A DNA stretch of 64,000 nt from Zoroaster sp. YZ-2022 (GCA_029582265.1 CM055819.1:37707934-37771933), one strand, 5' to 3'; counted from the first letter of the stretch, positions 1 through 11,885 are shown. Notes: generated by a model not told the origin, from the letters alone. Numbers and translations are program-made.

Positions 1-433
1 CCATAATGCATCACGTTGTTAAACAAATCAAGCAAGTAATGCATGAATTGCAAAATGTATACTATAGGCAGGACAATGCAGGATGCTACCACTCTGTAAA
101 TACCATAATGACCTTGAAAGATATCCAAGAGGAAATGGGAGTGAAAGTGTTGAGAAGTATGGACTTTTCTGATCTACAAGGGGGAAAGGGAAGCTGTGAC
201 AGAAAAGCGGCCACCATCAAGTCCCACATCAGAATACACATCAACGAAGGGAACGATGTAGAGAATGCCAAACAGATGTAAGAAAGAAGCAACTGGCTAC
301 AATTAAGCTTCAAAAACTGAAAGATATTTGTGAACACCTCAGCATTGATACATCCGGGTTGAAGCAGAACAAGAAAGCACCACATGTTGCTAAAATTAAA
401 CAATCTGTTTGGGAATGCACCTGTTTTAAGTAG
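1..433 (+). pseudogene. Broken fragment of a DNAGCYHS-motif protein with SAP-like tail
   Basis: The frame is open from the window edge to 280 and contains DNAGCYHS (about codons 25-32 after the ATG at 6), then QGGKGSCDRKAATIKSH and INEGNDVENAKQM. I recognise this order from uncharacterised invertebrate proteins whose D, K/R and E residues recall a DDE-type transposase core; that is recall, not a search. A stop at 279-281 interrupts it. One frame over, a 51-codon reading continues at once (KKQLATIKLQKLKDICEHLS, then KAPHVAKIKQ) to a TAG at 431-433. Its hydrophobic and charged spacing resembles a SAP DNA-binding helix pair. The immediate continuation suggests one ancestral frame broken by a 1-2 nt indel near 278. 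Alternatively 278 (ATGTAAGAA) is a splice donor. The 5' part lies outside the window. Confidence 0.45.
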
Positions 434-1355
434 AAAAAAAAATCATTTTTTTAATGGAAATCGCCCGACTCACAAAGTCCGAAGGCCACTCTAGGCATAT
501 AGCTCACAATTACTGAACATGGGCACACCTTTCTCATTTGTGGCAAATGTTTCTTGATTGTGCATATTTGGCTTTAATTATCAGATTCTATGAAAACATT
601 TTGTAGATTTTGGGGTGTTAACTTGAAAACAGTTGCAGTGTATCCCCTGTTCCTTGGCTGTTTGATATTATCTGCAGCAAAATAAAAGTTAATACCATAC
701 TGCTTATGAGCTCCTTTTAATGTGTATTTTTCGCACTTTTAGAAAAGTAAAATTAATCCATATTTCACTGTGAAACACCAGTTATACCAACACCTACCAT
801 TACAGATGATCTCATCTGATATGCAGTTCACTTTCTTTTCAATAAATGTTACCTACAATGTTTCAGTTTCATTTTCATCACATTGAACTTTATATTAGGT
901 TTGCATTGAATTAAAAAGAAAACCCGAATATGTCTGGCAACACTCCAGAGATGGCCTATAAATATATGGTATATTTTCATACTTTGAAAAAGTCCAAAAA
1001 CACCCCTATTTGAAATTAATGGTATAACCCACCCAGATACCTGGTGATTATTTGTACACATTCAATGTAGCCTCTAAGGACCCACCTATCCATAACTTTT
1101 AAAGAAAATAATTTCGATATCCTGTGTAATGGTAACGCAGCCTTGAAAATAGGCAAATTTCACTCTTGAAAAATTGAAAAAATGGCGAAACCAGCCTAAA
1201 ATGGTAATTTGGCTGTTGCCATGGCAACAACGTTTTTTTGGAAACTTTTTCCGTATTTCTAAGTTTGGGGTAAAGGTCCATCAAATATGAAACTATGAAG
1301 AAAATCTATTTTTTGCCGTGGCCAACCTATGTTTGATATTTACAGTCCCTTACTC
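434..1355. other. Non-coding stretch, nothing recognised
   Basis: AT-rich DNA with no supported gene. Short open frames on both strands lack codon bias, family motifs or paired splice sites. The only notable item is the RFX-type palindrome listed separately. Confidence 0.5.
1215..1228. promoter_or_regulatory. Perfect palindromic X-box (RFX-type) motif
   Basis: GTTGCCATGGCAAC is a perfect 14 bp palindrome matching the X-box consensus GTNRCC-N(0-3)-RGYAAC bound by RFX factors, which are known regulators of ciliary genes. No promoter or first exon is evident nearby, and such palindromes also occur inside repeats, so function is unproven. Confidence 0.3.
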
Positions 1356-1909
1356 TTAAAGCTGTTTGTCAATTACCACAATATTTTTGGGATATTGTAC
1401 CACGATGATGGAATTATTCACATGAATTCCTACCATTTTAGCTCACAAAGGTAGCAGCAAACTGGCTAAACCCAACAAATTGGCTGTTACCCAAACAACT
1501 GAAACCTCACAGTTTTATTCAAACAATGTTTGGATTTACTATAAATTCATCAATCTTATTAATTTTAATGGCAAGAAAATAACATTGATTTGATAATTTA
1601 TTTTAAGAAACAAACAAATCACAGCAGATGGTATAACAACTTCTTGGTTGACTTCACTTGTGTTAACTTACTATCCACTTACTACAGGGATCCATAAGTT
1701 ATTGAAATAAACTGCTGAAATAATTCAAAATCAAAATGTTAAAAATGGTATTACCTGTAGTAGAGTTGCAGCAGCCTATTGATGATGACTGCACAGCTGG
1801 TTTTTGCTTACCAACAGGGTTGGATGCAGATCCCAAGGTAGCTTCCCTTCTAAAAAATATAACATTGCAGAATTATGTGTTAAATGACAGGGCTGCAAGA
1901 GTACTATAT
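1356..1909 (+). repeat. Copy A of a 554 bp direct duplication
   Basis: It aligns almost end to end with 3881-4434, with scattered substitutions and small indels. Near its 3' end, CCTGTAG precedes an open stretch reading LQQPIDDDCTAGFCLPTGLD, followed by a donor-like AAG/GTAGCT near 1838. This could be a duplicated exon with its introns or the conserved part of an unknown repeat. Copy B has two extra bases before its donor-like site, so the two would not splice in the same frame. Confidence 0.7.
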
Positions 1910-3880
1910 TTAGTCACATTCAAAATGTTTAATATGTTTTGGAAGATATAATTTCTCACGTTATAGCCAGCCAATGTGTGAAATTGCACTTAGGACGGCA
2001 TTTTTTGTTAATAGCAGGCAATCATGTTAGATCAATAGTTCATGGGATGGAGAATAAAATTAGGGTGGATGCCACCCTTGATTTTGATTTTCAAGGTCAT
2101 TTTCAAGGTCACAAAGGTCAAATGAGGTCAAATTTTATATTTTGGGGTTCTGTATCAATTTTGACCAGATTTAATAGATACATCCATAAAATTTATTTTT
2201 ATCAACCTGTTCATTTACTAAAGTTGTGAAATTCACAGATAAACTTTAATTTTTGTGTTTGACCTTATAGTAAAATGAAACACTAAAGTGAGATTTCTTG
2301 AAAGTGTATATTGCGCTTATATCAATGTTAATTACTATCCCAGAGAACAATTTTCTGAGATTCTGTGCCCTAAAGCAGGCTGTTAAGACCTCTGTCAATG
2401 TTAGAAACTCAAGTTTTGTAAACTTGTTTCCCCAAAGTGGTTTTATTTTGCAACGATAGCAGTTTTCCTAAATGAGGGTAACGTTTAGCACTGTACTGTA
2501 CATGGTACCTGTATATATGAGCATGTATAAAACATACTGAAAGCCCCAGCCCTGTAATACCCAAATAAAGTCACATAAGCAAGCACTACCTGACCAGGGT
2601 TCAATCCCAAAAAGCTGTAAAGCACGAAAAAATGCTAAGCACTATGAAATTATGCTTAGCAGAATTGGTTTACCGGCAAAAATGTCATACGGTTTACATA
2701 GTTGCAACTGGTGCCCTACAAATTGTTTGCTTTTACTAAGCAATATTTTCTGCTTTAATAACACTACAGCTTTGTGAAATTGGAACCAGGTAACATAAAT
2801 ATGGAGAATCAGATAAACTCAGGCGTTCCAGTGATCAATTTAGCAAATAAAGGGGTTTTGAAACTAGTTTTAAAGCAAAAACAAATAGGTTATTATAGTG
2901 CAGAAAATGTAAAAATTGGGCTCCTTTTTGCGATAGCCCCTGACCCTGTATCCTCCATCAGTAAAGAGCTTTAGAATGCCTTACAATGAGACTTTAGATT
3001 CAACATACACTACATACATATTAAGTATTTTCAAACTCTTCCATCACAACATAAATGTAGTTGAACATACATGTAGCAGTATGATTTTCCAGCATATTTG
3101 GAACATCTGTACATAACATTTAGGACACTTGATGAGTGTCTTAGAGAAGCAAGTAGAGAAGAGGAGGAAGGAGAGAAGCAGGGACCCAAGAGTTGACGCG
3201 GCGAGGCAGAGGATGCTTGAGGCACACACAGTTCCTTCAACAGAGAGCAAAATTGAGACACCGAGTCAGAATTGAGAAAGCACAATTTCTGCAAAAATGG
3301 CAGAGGAGGCTACAATTAGCTAAGAGATCCAGGGAACTTGTTTGGAAAAAAGGGTTGATAACTTAAATGAAGTCTACTTCATCTAATTTGGCACAGATAT
3401 TGTTAGTGAAGGTACAGCAGTGGTATTTGGTAATTTGGGCAAATCTGCTTTAACATACATGTACATGTATATGCTTGAATTCTTTGAATCAAGCTGGACC
3501 AGTGTTGCACCTTCCCTTTAAGAAAGAAATTGAAGTTAGCCACATAACCAAAAAGATTAACAGAAAGTATCTGAAGTTCTAATACAACAGCTATTCACTG
3601 TGTATAAGCAGCCATTATTTCTATGATAATCACAGTGTTATATCAACTTAAATAAGGCAGTTTAATCTATTCATTTTACGGTTGTGTGTCTATTTGGTCC
3701 ATGATCACAGCATGCAATAGCTCTATGATCACAGTGCAGTTGATAAAGAGGAAATTGATGCAGAGTTCAAGCAAAGAAAGTTTTTTTTATTGGGTAAATG
3801 TACCAGGACAACATTTTTGGATGTCAGCAATATTTGTTAAAAATACTAATATTCCCAAAATATCCACAAAAGTTAGATAT
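1910..3880. other. Intergenic or intronic DNA, no supported gene
   Basis: AT-rich. Around 2065-2135 there is a run of AAGGTCA-type words (TTTTCAAGGTCATTTTCAAGG), a composition common in dispersed repeats of marine invertebrates. At 3130-3360 a purine-rich patch has two overlapping Lys/Arg/Glu-rich frames (one starting MSVLEKQVEKRRKERSRD), each under 55 codons. I cannot assign it. Confidence 0.4.
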
Positions 3881-4434
3881 TTAAAACTGTTTGTCAATTA
3901 CCACAATATTGTTGAGATATTGTACCCTGATGATGGAATTATTCACATGGATTCCTACCATTTTAGCTCCCAAAGATGCAGGAAACTGGCTAAACCCAAC
4001 ATATTGACTGTTACCAAAAAAATGAAAACCTGGCAGTTTTATTCAAACAATGTTTGGATTTACCATAAATTTTTCATAATTTTAATGGCAAGAAATTAAC
4101 ATTGATTTGATAATTTCTTTAAGAAACAAACTAAAAATCATAACAGCACATGGTGTAACAACTTCTTGGTTGATTTCATTTCTTTTAACTTACTATGCAC
4201 TTACTACAGGGGATCCATAAGTTATTGAAAGAAACTGCTGAAATAATTCAAAATAAAAATGTAAAAAATGGTATTACCTGTAGAAGTGTTGCAGCAGCCT
4301 ATTGATGATGACTGCACAGCTGGTTTTTGCTTACCAACAGGGTTGGATGCAGATCTCAAAAGGTAACTTCCCTTCTGAAAAATATAAAATTGCAGAATTA
4401 TGTGTTTAATGACAGTGCTGCGAGAGTACTTTAT
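3881..4434 (+). repeat. Copy B of the 554 bp direct duplication
   Basis: Same orientation as copy A, about 2.5 kb downstream, sharing the QQPIDDDCTAGFCLPTGLD reading. Outside the shared block the flanks differ completely, so the borders are sharp. There are no inverted ends or obvious target duplication, which favours segmental duplication over a DNA transposon. Confidence 0.7.
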
Positions 4435-5418
4435 TGCCAAGGGACACGGGTACACATTTTGGTTAATATCATTTTGGTTAATAAACATACAATGGCTCTT
4501 CTTGCAATAATATTTTATTTAAAAAATTCCCGTCATTAGTGGCGATGCCTTGTTTTTTCCTATTAATCATGTTTTTTTTCACAGTTTTGTATTTTGTTGC
4601 GTACCAACAGTACAGTCATTAATTTCAAGTGAGTCATGTGATACAGAGTTTCCAGCATTGAAGAACAGTACATATACTTCATTCTCTATGGACATTATTG
4701 TTTATATTGAGGGTGAATCCAAACAAAATGCTGTCAATATCATGTACATGTAATACTCAATGTTGTGTAGTACATCAGTATCCAGTACATAAACCCCATG
4801 CTAATTTCATTTAGACTACTCACATGTACCTCTGCATGGTTGTTCCTTTAAATCCATTCTTCTACCTGAACAAGAAGTTAAGACAGAAGCTTAAATAACT
4901 GACCAAGCATAATAAAAACTATTTAACATAAATACTGGTTACCCAGTAGTGGGGACCACACACAAGACCCATAGATGGTGAATTGTGAGGGCCCAAAAAA
5001 ATGATGTGGACGGGCAGAAGTCCCCATTTAGCCTTGTTAAATCCTCTCCCACTAGGAAAATGTCTGCACGGCATTATGTAGGCTAGGGCAGAGAGTTGTA
5101 CTTTATGGATGAACCAAGGATATATTGAACATGGTTTAAAGTATCATCCAAGGACAAAATAATAAAAGAGACAAAATATGTATGTCCTCATTAATCTTCT
5201 CAGAGGTCCTAGTAACACAATCTTGCATAATTGCACAGTCAAGGACATCTACTGCTTCAATTGTTGTTGGACTTTTTGAAGCAATCTTCATTGGATTTGT
5301 ACACAAAGTACTTCCAAGAACTCTGACAACAAAGAACTGATGAAGGACCTATTATTCTTTTTGTTATGTCCTTGGACCACACTATAATACATGTGTATTA
5401 TTGATAAACAAGGACCTC
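4435..5418. other. Non-coding stretch
   Basis: AT-rich, with no supported gene. One short plus-strand frame after an acceptor-like CAACAG at 4605-4610 reads as coding-like but lacks a good donor and is not called. Confidence 0.4.
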
Positions 5419-5488
5419 AATAAGTAAGACTAATTGCGGTGACACCATGTGGAATCTCAATTGAGTAGTAATTAGTTCTGAAAAGAAC
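5419..5488 (+). repeat. Short dispersed sequence, copy 1 (empty site of the hAT element)
   Basis: About 65 bp beginning AAGTAAGACTAATTGCGGTG and ending GTAGTAATTAGTTCTGAAAA. The same block recurs at 37905-37959 plus 39365-39380, where it is split by a hAT transposon, and in inverse orientation at 33708-33778. Surrounding sequence is unrelated, so this is a small mobile or recurrent unit. Here it is uninterrupted. Confidence 0.6.
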
Positions 5489-6152
5489 TGGTGGTACAAC
5501 TCGACGTTTTGATCAGTAGGACCTTAATGTTGTTGCAATAAGTTTCCAAACAATTATCCATTGGCTTGTGTATACTTTAAACAATACAGAACAGGTGTTA
5601 TAGTGGGATCCTCATCACATTAGTAATGATTGGGCAGTATGGCCAAACAAAAATCATTTTCCGGTTTCTGGTCTTCGCGCATGTCATTTTTATCTTTTTC
5701 TTTTTCTTATTTATTTATTTTTGTTGCTATAAAAACTGTTCAACTGCAGCCAAAATTGCTGGATTAATTGGAATTCTGTCGTGCTGCATTTTATACGACA
5801 TACGGGTATGAACTTTTACCCAATTTGTATTTGGCTATAAAGGGAACATACAGGTCTCCCTCCAAATGTATTCTTGTTAGACAAGAAATCTTCAAACTGA
5901 CTAGAAGTACTAACTTCACATTAAGTATCTTTTGTATAATAATTTTGGAATTTAGCAATTACCAAAGATGTACCTTCCCTTTAAGTATGTGCATTGCACC
6001 GAGAACAAACTTTTAAAGATCAACACAGTTTGTTTTATAAGAATAATTAAGGAAAGTAATTATACTGAATCTATGGTTGGCAAAGATAGCCTTGGAGAAC
6101 ATTTGTTGTTATTTATTAACAAATTGGGTATTGTAATTGGTTTTTATTTTAG
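5489..6152. other. Non-coding stretch upstream of a candidate exon
   Basis: AT-rich, with no gene recognised. A polypyrimidine tract and TTTTATTTTAG at its end form the acceptor of the candidate exon at 6153. Confidence 0.4.
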
Positions 6153-6287
6153 AAAAATGACATGCATGAAATAGAAAATGTTTTCGGATCCATTTTTAAG
6201 TACACACCTTTGCTTGGATCCATCAAATCATCAGGTGGATATGTCCGTCTTGGAGACAGCAATGTATTATCTATGAGTCCTGTTGAG
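6153..6287 (+). CDS. Candidate internal coding exon, unknown protein
   Basis: A pyrimidine-rich acceptor (TTTTTATTTTAG) precedes exactly 135 nt (45 codons, phase 0 at both ends) ending GTTGAG/GTGAAT. The reading is open and coding-like: HEIENVFGSIFKYTPLLGS, then GGYVRLGDSNVLSMSPVE. I do not recognise the protein. Good splice sites at both ends and the symmetric phase are the support. No adjacent exon could be connected with confidence. It might join the duplicated exon-like segments at 1.8 and 4.3 kb, but that is a guess. Confidence 0.4.
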
Positions 6288-7935
6288 GTGAATGAAATGT
6301 GTAGCTTCACATAATCAGTACTCACATACAAACTTATTATTTTCTCACCACTACTTACAGTACATGTATCACCAACGCTGATGTTTTTTCAAGAATACCC
6401 AAGTGTAGATAGGGGCTTTATAATATGCGACTCGAGTTGGACTTGAGTTAAAGTCTGATTCATACAAGTCTGCTAGTAAGCACAGGTACATAGCATACGT
6501 ACATGTAGATGTACAAAACCAGGTCATCTATAGAAATAATAGATTTATTAACAAAGAAGAAAACAAAATTCAAAGACTGCTTGAAAATACAAAGGGTCAA
6601 GTCCACAGATACGGCAAACTTCCACCCCCCCCCCGCCCAGCAAACTCACCCCTTGACAAACTCGCCCCCTACATAATAAATATTAAAAAGTTGACAGGAA
6701 CAAACTTGCACACTAGCCTCAATTGCAACTGTTAAGAGTTTTTCTAGTGATGTGATCTAAATGATATTCATGTGACTTTTAACATGTTGTCATTGGTGGC
6801 AGATCGGGAAGCAACAATATATGAATGTGTACATCACGTCACATATAGCACATACCATACAAATTTGCATAAGTTTACTCATCTATTTCCATTCCTGACC
6901 TTCACTATGACACAATAGAAGCAGCCTAATGTTGAGTAGCCTTTAGTCAAGGTGCACGCAGCAACCCCAAAACACAATGTCCAAAAAAGCTACAAGTGCC
7001 TTTACAGCCTGTTCTGTGGACGCTACTACTGAATTATTCATAAACCTCCAGTAGTATATGTATGGTTAATTTATGTTTGTAAATTTATTTAAACCAATCA
7101 CCATAGGCAAAGTGTTGGGATCATCTATATTTAATTAAATAATATCATAACAAGTTAGTAATAATGCATTAACATTTCTCTAACAAATCGGTAGAGAAAT
7201 ATAAAAACATAAGACCACAGAACATTATTGAATATTACATGAACACAAAGGATAAACTACTGCACTTGACACTTGAAAGTTTCAATTTTTACCAGTGTGA
7301 CATTGGGCAAAGGAGATTGACTGCTTTGAAATAAACAATGACCTTTAACCCTGCGGGAAGTGTCGTGTACTGTTCAAAACAGTAAGAAAAATGCATTTGT
7401 TTAATTACTTTTTAATTAAAACTTCAACAAATCCCAAACTTTCTGTATTCCTAGAGCACCCCTTTAATTTCAAGCTGTAAAAAAATCACTGCAATCGTGA
7501 TAGTCCTTCACCCCTACCCAGAGGTCAAACCAACCTGCCAGGAGGCCCTCTGGGGATTTGTGTACATTCCAATTGTGTACACATGGCTATTCTGGGCATG
7601 TGCCAAGAGAACGTAATGATTATTCATAGCGTGGTTCTGAGTCATCAGGTGTTGGGTTTGGACATGTCGGTGACATGTATGGGCAAATGGAAAGGTTCGT
7701 TGGTGTTTTTTTTTTTGGGGGGGGTGGGCGGGGCTGTTGCAGTGACCGGCATGTAACAACAAAAGGCTTTTGAAGTACCATTGATGCAGCTGCTGCTTTG
7801 TGACCCATTCAGTCCTTATGCTTGGCTAGACTGTGAGTCATCCTGGCTCCATATTGACAAGGGTGGGTGATGTTTGGGTTATTAGGCCAATACAATGGAA
7901 GTGGCATTTTAGGGCCGGGGGTGGGTTGGTTGGCG
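6288..7935. other. Intronic or intergenic DNA
   Basis: No gene recognised. There is a C-run near 6627-6642 and a T/G-rich run near 7708-7735. Minus-strand sequence near 6355-6420 has a donor-like GTAAGT but only a weak upstream frame. Confidence 0.4.
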
Positions 7936-8351
7936 GGACCGCGCACCAATGCAGTACCCATACTGTTTTGTACAGCAGCATACGTTTACATGTTATAGCA
8001 TAGACCGGCATATACACCCTATAAAGGTTTGATATTTGTATTATTTTATATTCTTTTAGGTTTGAATTCATGTCAGGGGATTCTATGGATATCAGGATAC
8101 ATTTTGAGACCATAAACGTGAAGAATAAGCAATGTATACGCACGGACCGCACACCAATGCAGTACCCATACTGTTTTGTACAGCAGCATACGTTTACATG
8201 TTATAGCATAGACCGGCATATACACCCTATAAAGGTTTGATATTTGTATTATTTTATATTCTTTTAGGTTTGAATTCATGTCAGGGGATTCTATGGATAT
8301 CAGGATACATTTTGAGACCATAAACGTGAAGAATAAGCAATGTATACGCAC
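7936..8351 (+). repeat. Tandem duplication, 208 bp period, two copies
   Basis: The block starting GGACCGC-CACCAATGCAGTA at 7936 repeats at 8144 with only one or two differences over about 205 bp, ending near GTATACGCACG. The near identity implies a recent duplication. The repeat contains CTGTTTTGTACAGCAG. A related TACTGTTTTGTACAGTAC follows at 8370. Confidence 0.9.
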
Positions 8352-8589
8352 GCACAACACGTAAAAATAGTATACTGTTTTGTACAGTACACGTGGGGAC
8401 TTGTAATGCATTAGCGTGGTCACGCGTCCCACAGGGTTTTAATGAAAAAAGACAATTAAGAGAGTTGCACTTATGGTACATAATAATAATGGCATCAAGC
8501 TTACTTTAAAAAAATAATAATAATAAAAATAATAACAGTAATAATGGCTCAAACTACATTAATGACTTAAACTACAATTTAATACTTAC

Positions 8590-8667
8590 ATTTTTAAGTC
8601 CACAAAACGTTAGCTGGTCAAGGGCACTTTGTTTCACCTCTTTGAATTGCTTTAGTTCCTTGTATGG
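8590..8667 (-). CDS. Candidate internal coding exon, coiled-coil-like
   Basis: On the minus strand an acceptor ATAAAG is followed by 78 nt (26 codons, phase 0 both ends) and a strong donor AAT/GTAAGTATT. The reading PYKELKQFKEVKQSALDQLT-FCGLKN is charged and heptad-like. It is in the right orientation and phase to be downstream of the exon at 10833-10692. The protein is unknown and the acceptor's pyrimidine tract is weak. Confidence 0.35.
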
Positions 8668-9545
8668 CTTTATTTTATATTAACAAAACAAACAAATGTA
8701 CTGGGCATTTAAACTGGAAAGCTGGACGTTGATACTTGTCAACTCTTCAATGAGATTCCATTTATTTGACGGCAAGATGAATTGCAACAAATTTCAATTG
8801 TAGATACACAATACAAATATGTGATGCGATCTGGAAAAACCCGTCGGATGTTGGCGAACTTGTTTTGAAGATAATGACAAAAAAGTCCCCCAATTTGTTG
8901 TTTGACAATTTAAGTTTTTGTTACCATTTTAATTGTTAATATCTAAATGATCATTCTTGAAATATTAAATAAAAATTCCATTGTTTTATGTAAAGTTTTA
9001 TGATGACAGATAATTAAAAAGCCGTCTTTTGTTTTTCGTTTCCGCCATTGTTTTTTTAAGGACAGCGATGGCTATAACTTTCCGAGAGCATAACTCAAGT
9101 TATAGACAACCTAGAATCGTGAATAAAACAGTTTTGAAAACAACACAGTGTCCTCGTTAATTTGATGTATATAACACAAAAATGACAAATTTCACCATGT
9201 GAAGGGTTTTCCCAGATCATATCACATATGCACAGCGGCGTGCCCACTTTTACACAGCCATGTCAAGTCATTACATTGCAGTTCAGGCCATGTGCTATCA
9301 TTGATCATTCAACCATAGCCAGTGGATTTGCTAGCATGTCAACACTGGCAAACAAATTATTGAAAACGATGAACCAACAAATGAAAAACAAGTTGACAAA
9401 ATTACATTTTCAGAGATTACTATGAAACTACCATGATGTGAGGTATTGCTTTTTAAACAAATTTAGCTACAGTCTCTGGGGCAACTAAACCAGCACAGCC
9501 AATTATGTGACATATCACATACAACATTTTGTTACATGTACTTAC
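8668..9545. other. Probable intron, nothing further recognised
   Basis: AT-rich with no repeats recognised. A 65-codon plus-strand frame at 9228-9425 has no motif or splice context. Confidence 0.35.
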
Positions 9546-9599
9546 CTTCTGCACCATGTTGTCCATGAAAGTTTGAATGATTTCTCCATTCAAAGACAT
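9546..9599 (-). CDS. Possible short coding exon ending in a strong donor
   Basis: Minus-strand reading from the ATG at 9599: MSLNGEIIQTFMDNMVQK, then AAG/GTAAGTACATG, a consensus donor. It is 18 codons, phase 0, with an in-frame stop directly upstream of the ATG. This could be a first coding exon or the end of an exon whose acceptor is the nearby GGAG. Its relation to the exon at 10833-10692 is unclear. Called mainly on the donor and reading. Confidence 0.25.
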
Positions 9600-10691
9600 T
9601 TATGAGACACACACTCCCCTCAATAATCAAGCAAAATATCCCTTCTTTGAAAGACTTTGTAGTGAAGAAACCATGTCCTGTAGAAGTAAAATTGTCACAA
9701 TCCATCAGCTAGTATCATGTGACTGTCATCATACAGATGGGTTAAAATACAAATGGGTCATTCCATGTTAAATCATCAAATTTTGTAGGATATTTGGTAT
9801 AAACCCGTTGAATCCAAATTGCGCGTCTCTTGGCCATTTTATTTTAGAGATGCGGATTAATCAACTTTTGCCTATGTGTAATTACTGTGCAACTTAAAAC
9901 AGACTGTATCTCTTGTCATACAGTATGTAAAAAGATCATTTTAAAGGTCTTTTCTAGCCCAATCTTTTACTCTTTCAACACACTTTCATAAGATAAACCA
10001 TAATTAAAATGTTAGCAATGTTTGACCAACACTAGTTTCATCCAACACTACTCCACAACATAGGAACAACTTCAGTAAATTCGGTGATGGATGGGTACAA
10101 GATTATGACGTGTGGTCATGTAAAATCAGTAAGAATTACAGGGGCAGTATTGTCACGATCAACATGGCATGGAATCGGAATGTTAGTTATAGATTAACAC
10201 AGTGACTGCCATAATAACCCACATGATACGGTCATATTACCATTGCTGCTGCATAAATGAGCCAATAACTTTCAGTCACTATGTTCATCTTAAACTAGAA
10301 CACCGAATACAATTGTATGACCCACGAAAGTCTGATATTATTGTGAATATACTGCCCCTTTAAGTCTGTGACATTCTAGGTTAGACAATATCTCGCCCCA
10401 CAGAAATATTTATAAAGTGGCAATTTTCAGTCTTGAGCCTCTTGTACGTCTGAAAATAAAATGATTCACTTCTAATTGTATAAAACAAGTTTCAAAAATG
10501 TAAGCTGCCATTGTGACACGTGTTTTTTAAAACCTGTTTCAGCCAGAAGGTAAATAGAAGTTCATCCTGTTCTGTATGAAAAGGACTAGATGAACTTGAT
10601 GAATGCAGTTCATACCTGAGCCCTGTGTGCATGCAATGGATAAATAATTTCTAAAGTAGTACCAGCAGAGCAAGGTACATGTAATACTTAC
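9600..10691. other. Probable intron
   Basis: No supported gene. Contains a GGGTCATTCCATGTTAAATC word at about 9755 that recurs in diverged form at 53380 and 58030, so part of this is dispersed repeat. Confidence 0.35.
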
Positions 10692-10833
10692 GTGTATAGT
10701 TTTGTTGATGTGATATAATTGATCAAATCCTTCAGAATCTTCCTGCAAAGAAAAGTATCTACTTGCTTCTTCAAATGGAGTTGGTGTAAAAAGTTCACTA
10801 ATCTTTCTTTTCCTTGGTCTCATTGTTGTAAAT
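10692..10833 (-). CDS. Candidate first coding exon of an unknown host gene
   Basis: On the minus strand a polypyrimidine acceptor (GATTTCTTTTCAG) is followed by 10 nt of leader, an ATG at 10823, 44 codons and the consensus donor CAC/GTAAGTATT, ending in phase 0. The reading begins MRPRKRKISELFTPTPFEEA and continues SRYFSLQEDSEGFDQLYHIN. The start is basic, like a nuclear localisation signal, followed by an acidic stretch. The acceptor upstream of the ATG implies a non-coding 5' exon. A possible donor is GAAG/GTGAGTAC at 15018-15012. I do not recognise the family. Downstream exons may include 8667-8590. Confidence 0.45.
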
Positions 10834-11669
10834 CTGAAAAGAAATCACACAGATACAATACCATGTACATACAACGTATTTGGAGTAAACGGGTACATGG
10901 TGGCAACTTTTCTGCAGTAAAGAATTGCCATTATCTGTTAAAGCTAATTGAAAACATTTTGTATTAATTTAATTTATTTATTTAATTACAAAATTAATTT
11001 AAAAGCAAAGCCTTCCTGTAAAATACATGTACAGGTGTAGTATTTCATGGTTACCTCAGCACATCATATACAGATTCACTACTTTTGAAGTTGTATGCCA
11101 CACATTCATCACTTATTATAAAGTATAAAGTTTCAATTTCTTACAAAATTCAAGCTCAGTATGTTACCCATGCATTAACCCTCCTACATGTACTTTAGCT
11201 AAACTTCAGTGCAGCTATAGTGGTCAAAACTTTAGTGGCTATAGTGGTCAAAACCAGTCAACTGCCTGTTTTGTCTGTCGACCCAAAATGTGCCCACAGG
11301 GACATATTTGACTGTTTTTTACTGTAATTTTGAGATGCACAGAACAATACAAGACAATGGTTTTACCAGTCAAAGGCTTGACTCATTTTGACCTGTAAAT
11401 GTACTTACTACATGCAAGGTTTAACAGTGTTTGACTGTTAAGTGCAGCTAGGTATACATGTACATTGGCAAGTATATCAACATTTTGACTGATTTTGACC
11501 CTTGCAGTCACACAAGGGTAAAGCAAGAATCAAAATGTTTTACACTGCAGTGCCTACTTAAAGATGGTTGTCTTTTATTTGTTATTGTAATTTATGGATT
11601 TATTGCCTATCCCTCCCACAAGATGTTAGGGCAAGAAAGCCCATCTCCCCAATGTACCCTAATTGGTCA
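10834..11669. other. Intronic or intergenic DNA
   Basis: AT-rich. Short direct repeats of TTTAGTGGCTATAGTGGTCAAAAC occur in tandem near 11210-11260. Nothing else is recognised. Confidence 0.35.
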
Positions 11670-11885
11670 CTTACAAATAATGTTTCAGTGATGGATTATC
11701 TTGTAAAATGCTGAATCTAAATGCAGGATCATTATGAACGTCTTGAGCAGTTTTTTGAGATGCACAGAATTGTTGTCATCAACAGAATGATGCTGGTATA
11801 ATGACTCACCCAAAACTGTAAAAGTTTATGTGGGCACAGAAAATGTACCCAAGGAAAAAACAATTCAATCATGCTTCATGTGAAG
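11670..11885 (+). repeat. Diverged direct repeat, copy 1
   Basis: Matches 13005-13225 in the same orientation (shared words include CTTGTAAAATGCTGAAT, GTATAATGACTCACCCAAAA and GGGCACAGAAAATGTACCCA). The divergence of roughly one base in six to eight indicates an old duplication or dispersed repeat family. Confidence 0.7.

Noticed and set aside
3031..3294. Minus-strand Ser/Leu-rich frames over the same patch
   Set aside because: Complement of the purine-rich patch; low-complexity translation only.
3132..3360. Lys/Arg/Glu-rich plus-strand frames starting MSVLEKQVEK
   Set aside because: Two overlapping frames look equally good because the DNA is purine-rich. Neither has splice support or a motif.
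4611..4712. Possible plus-strand exon (VQSLISSESCDTEFPALKN...)
   Set aside because: The acceptor CAACAG is acceptable but the donor (GAGG/GTGAAT) is weak, the phase does not fit neighbouring candidates and no family is recognised.
8073..8432. 119-codon minus-strand frame with an internal repeat
   Set aside because: It is produced by the 208 bp tandem duplication and has no features of a real protein.
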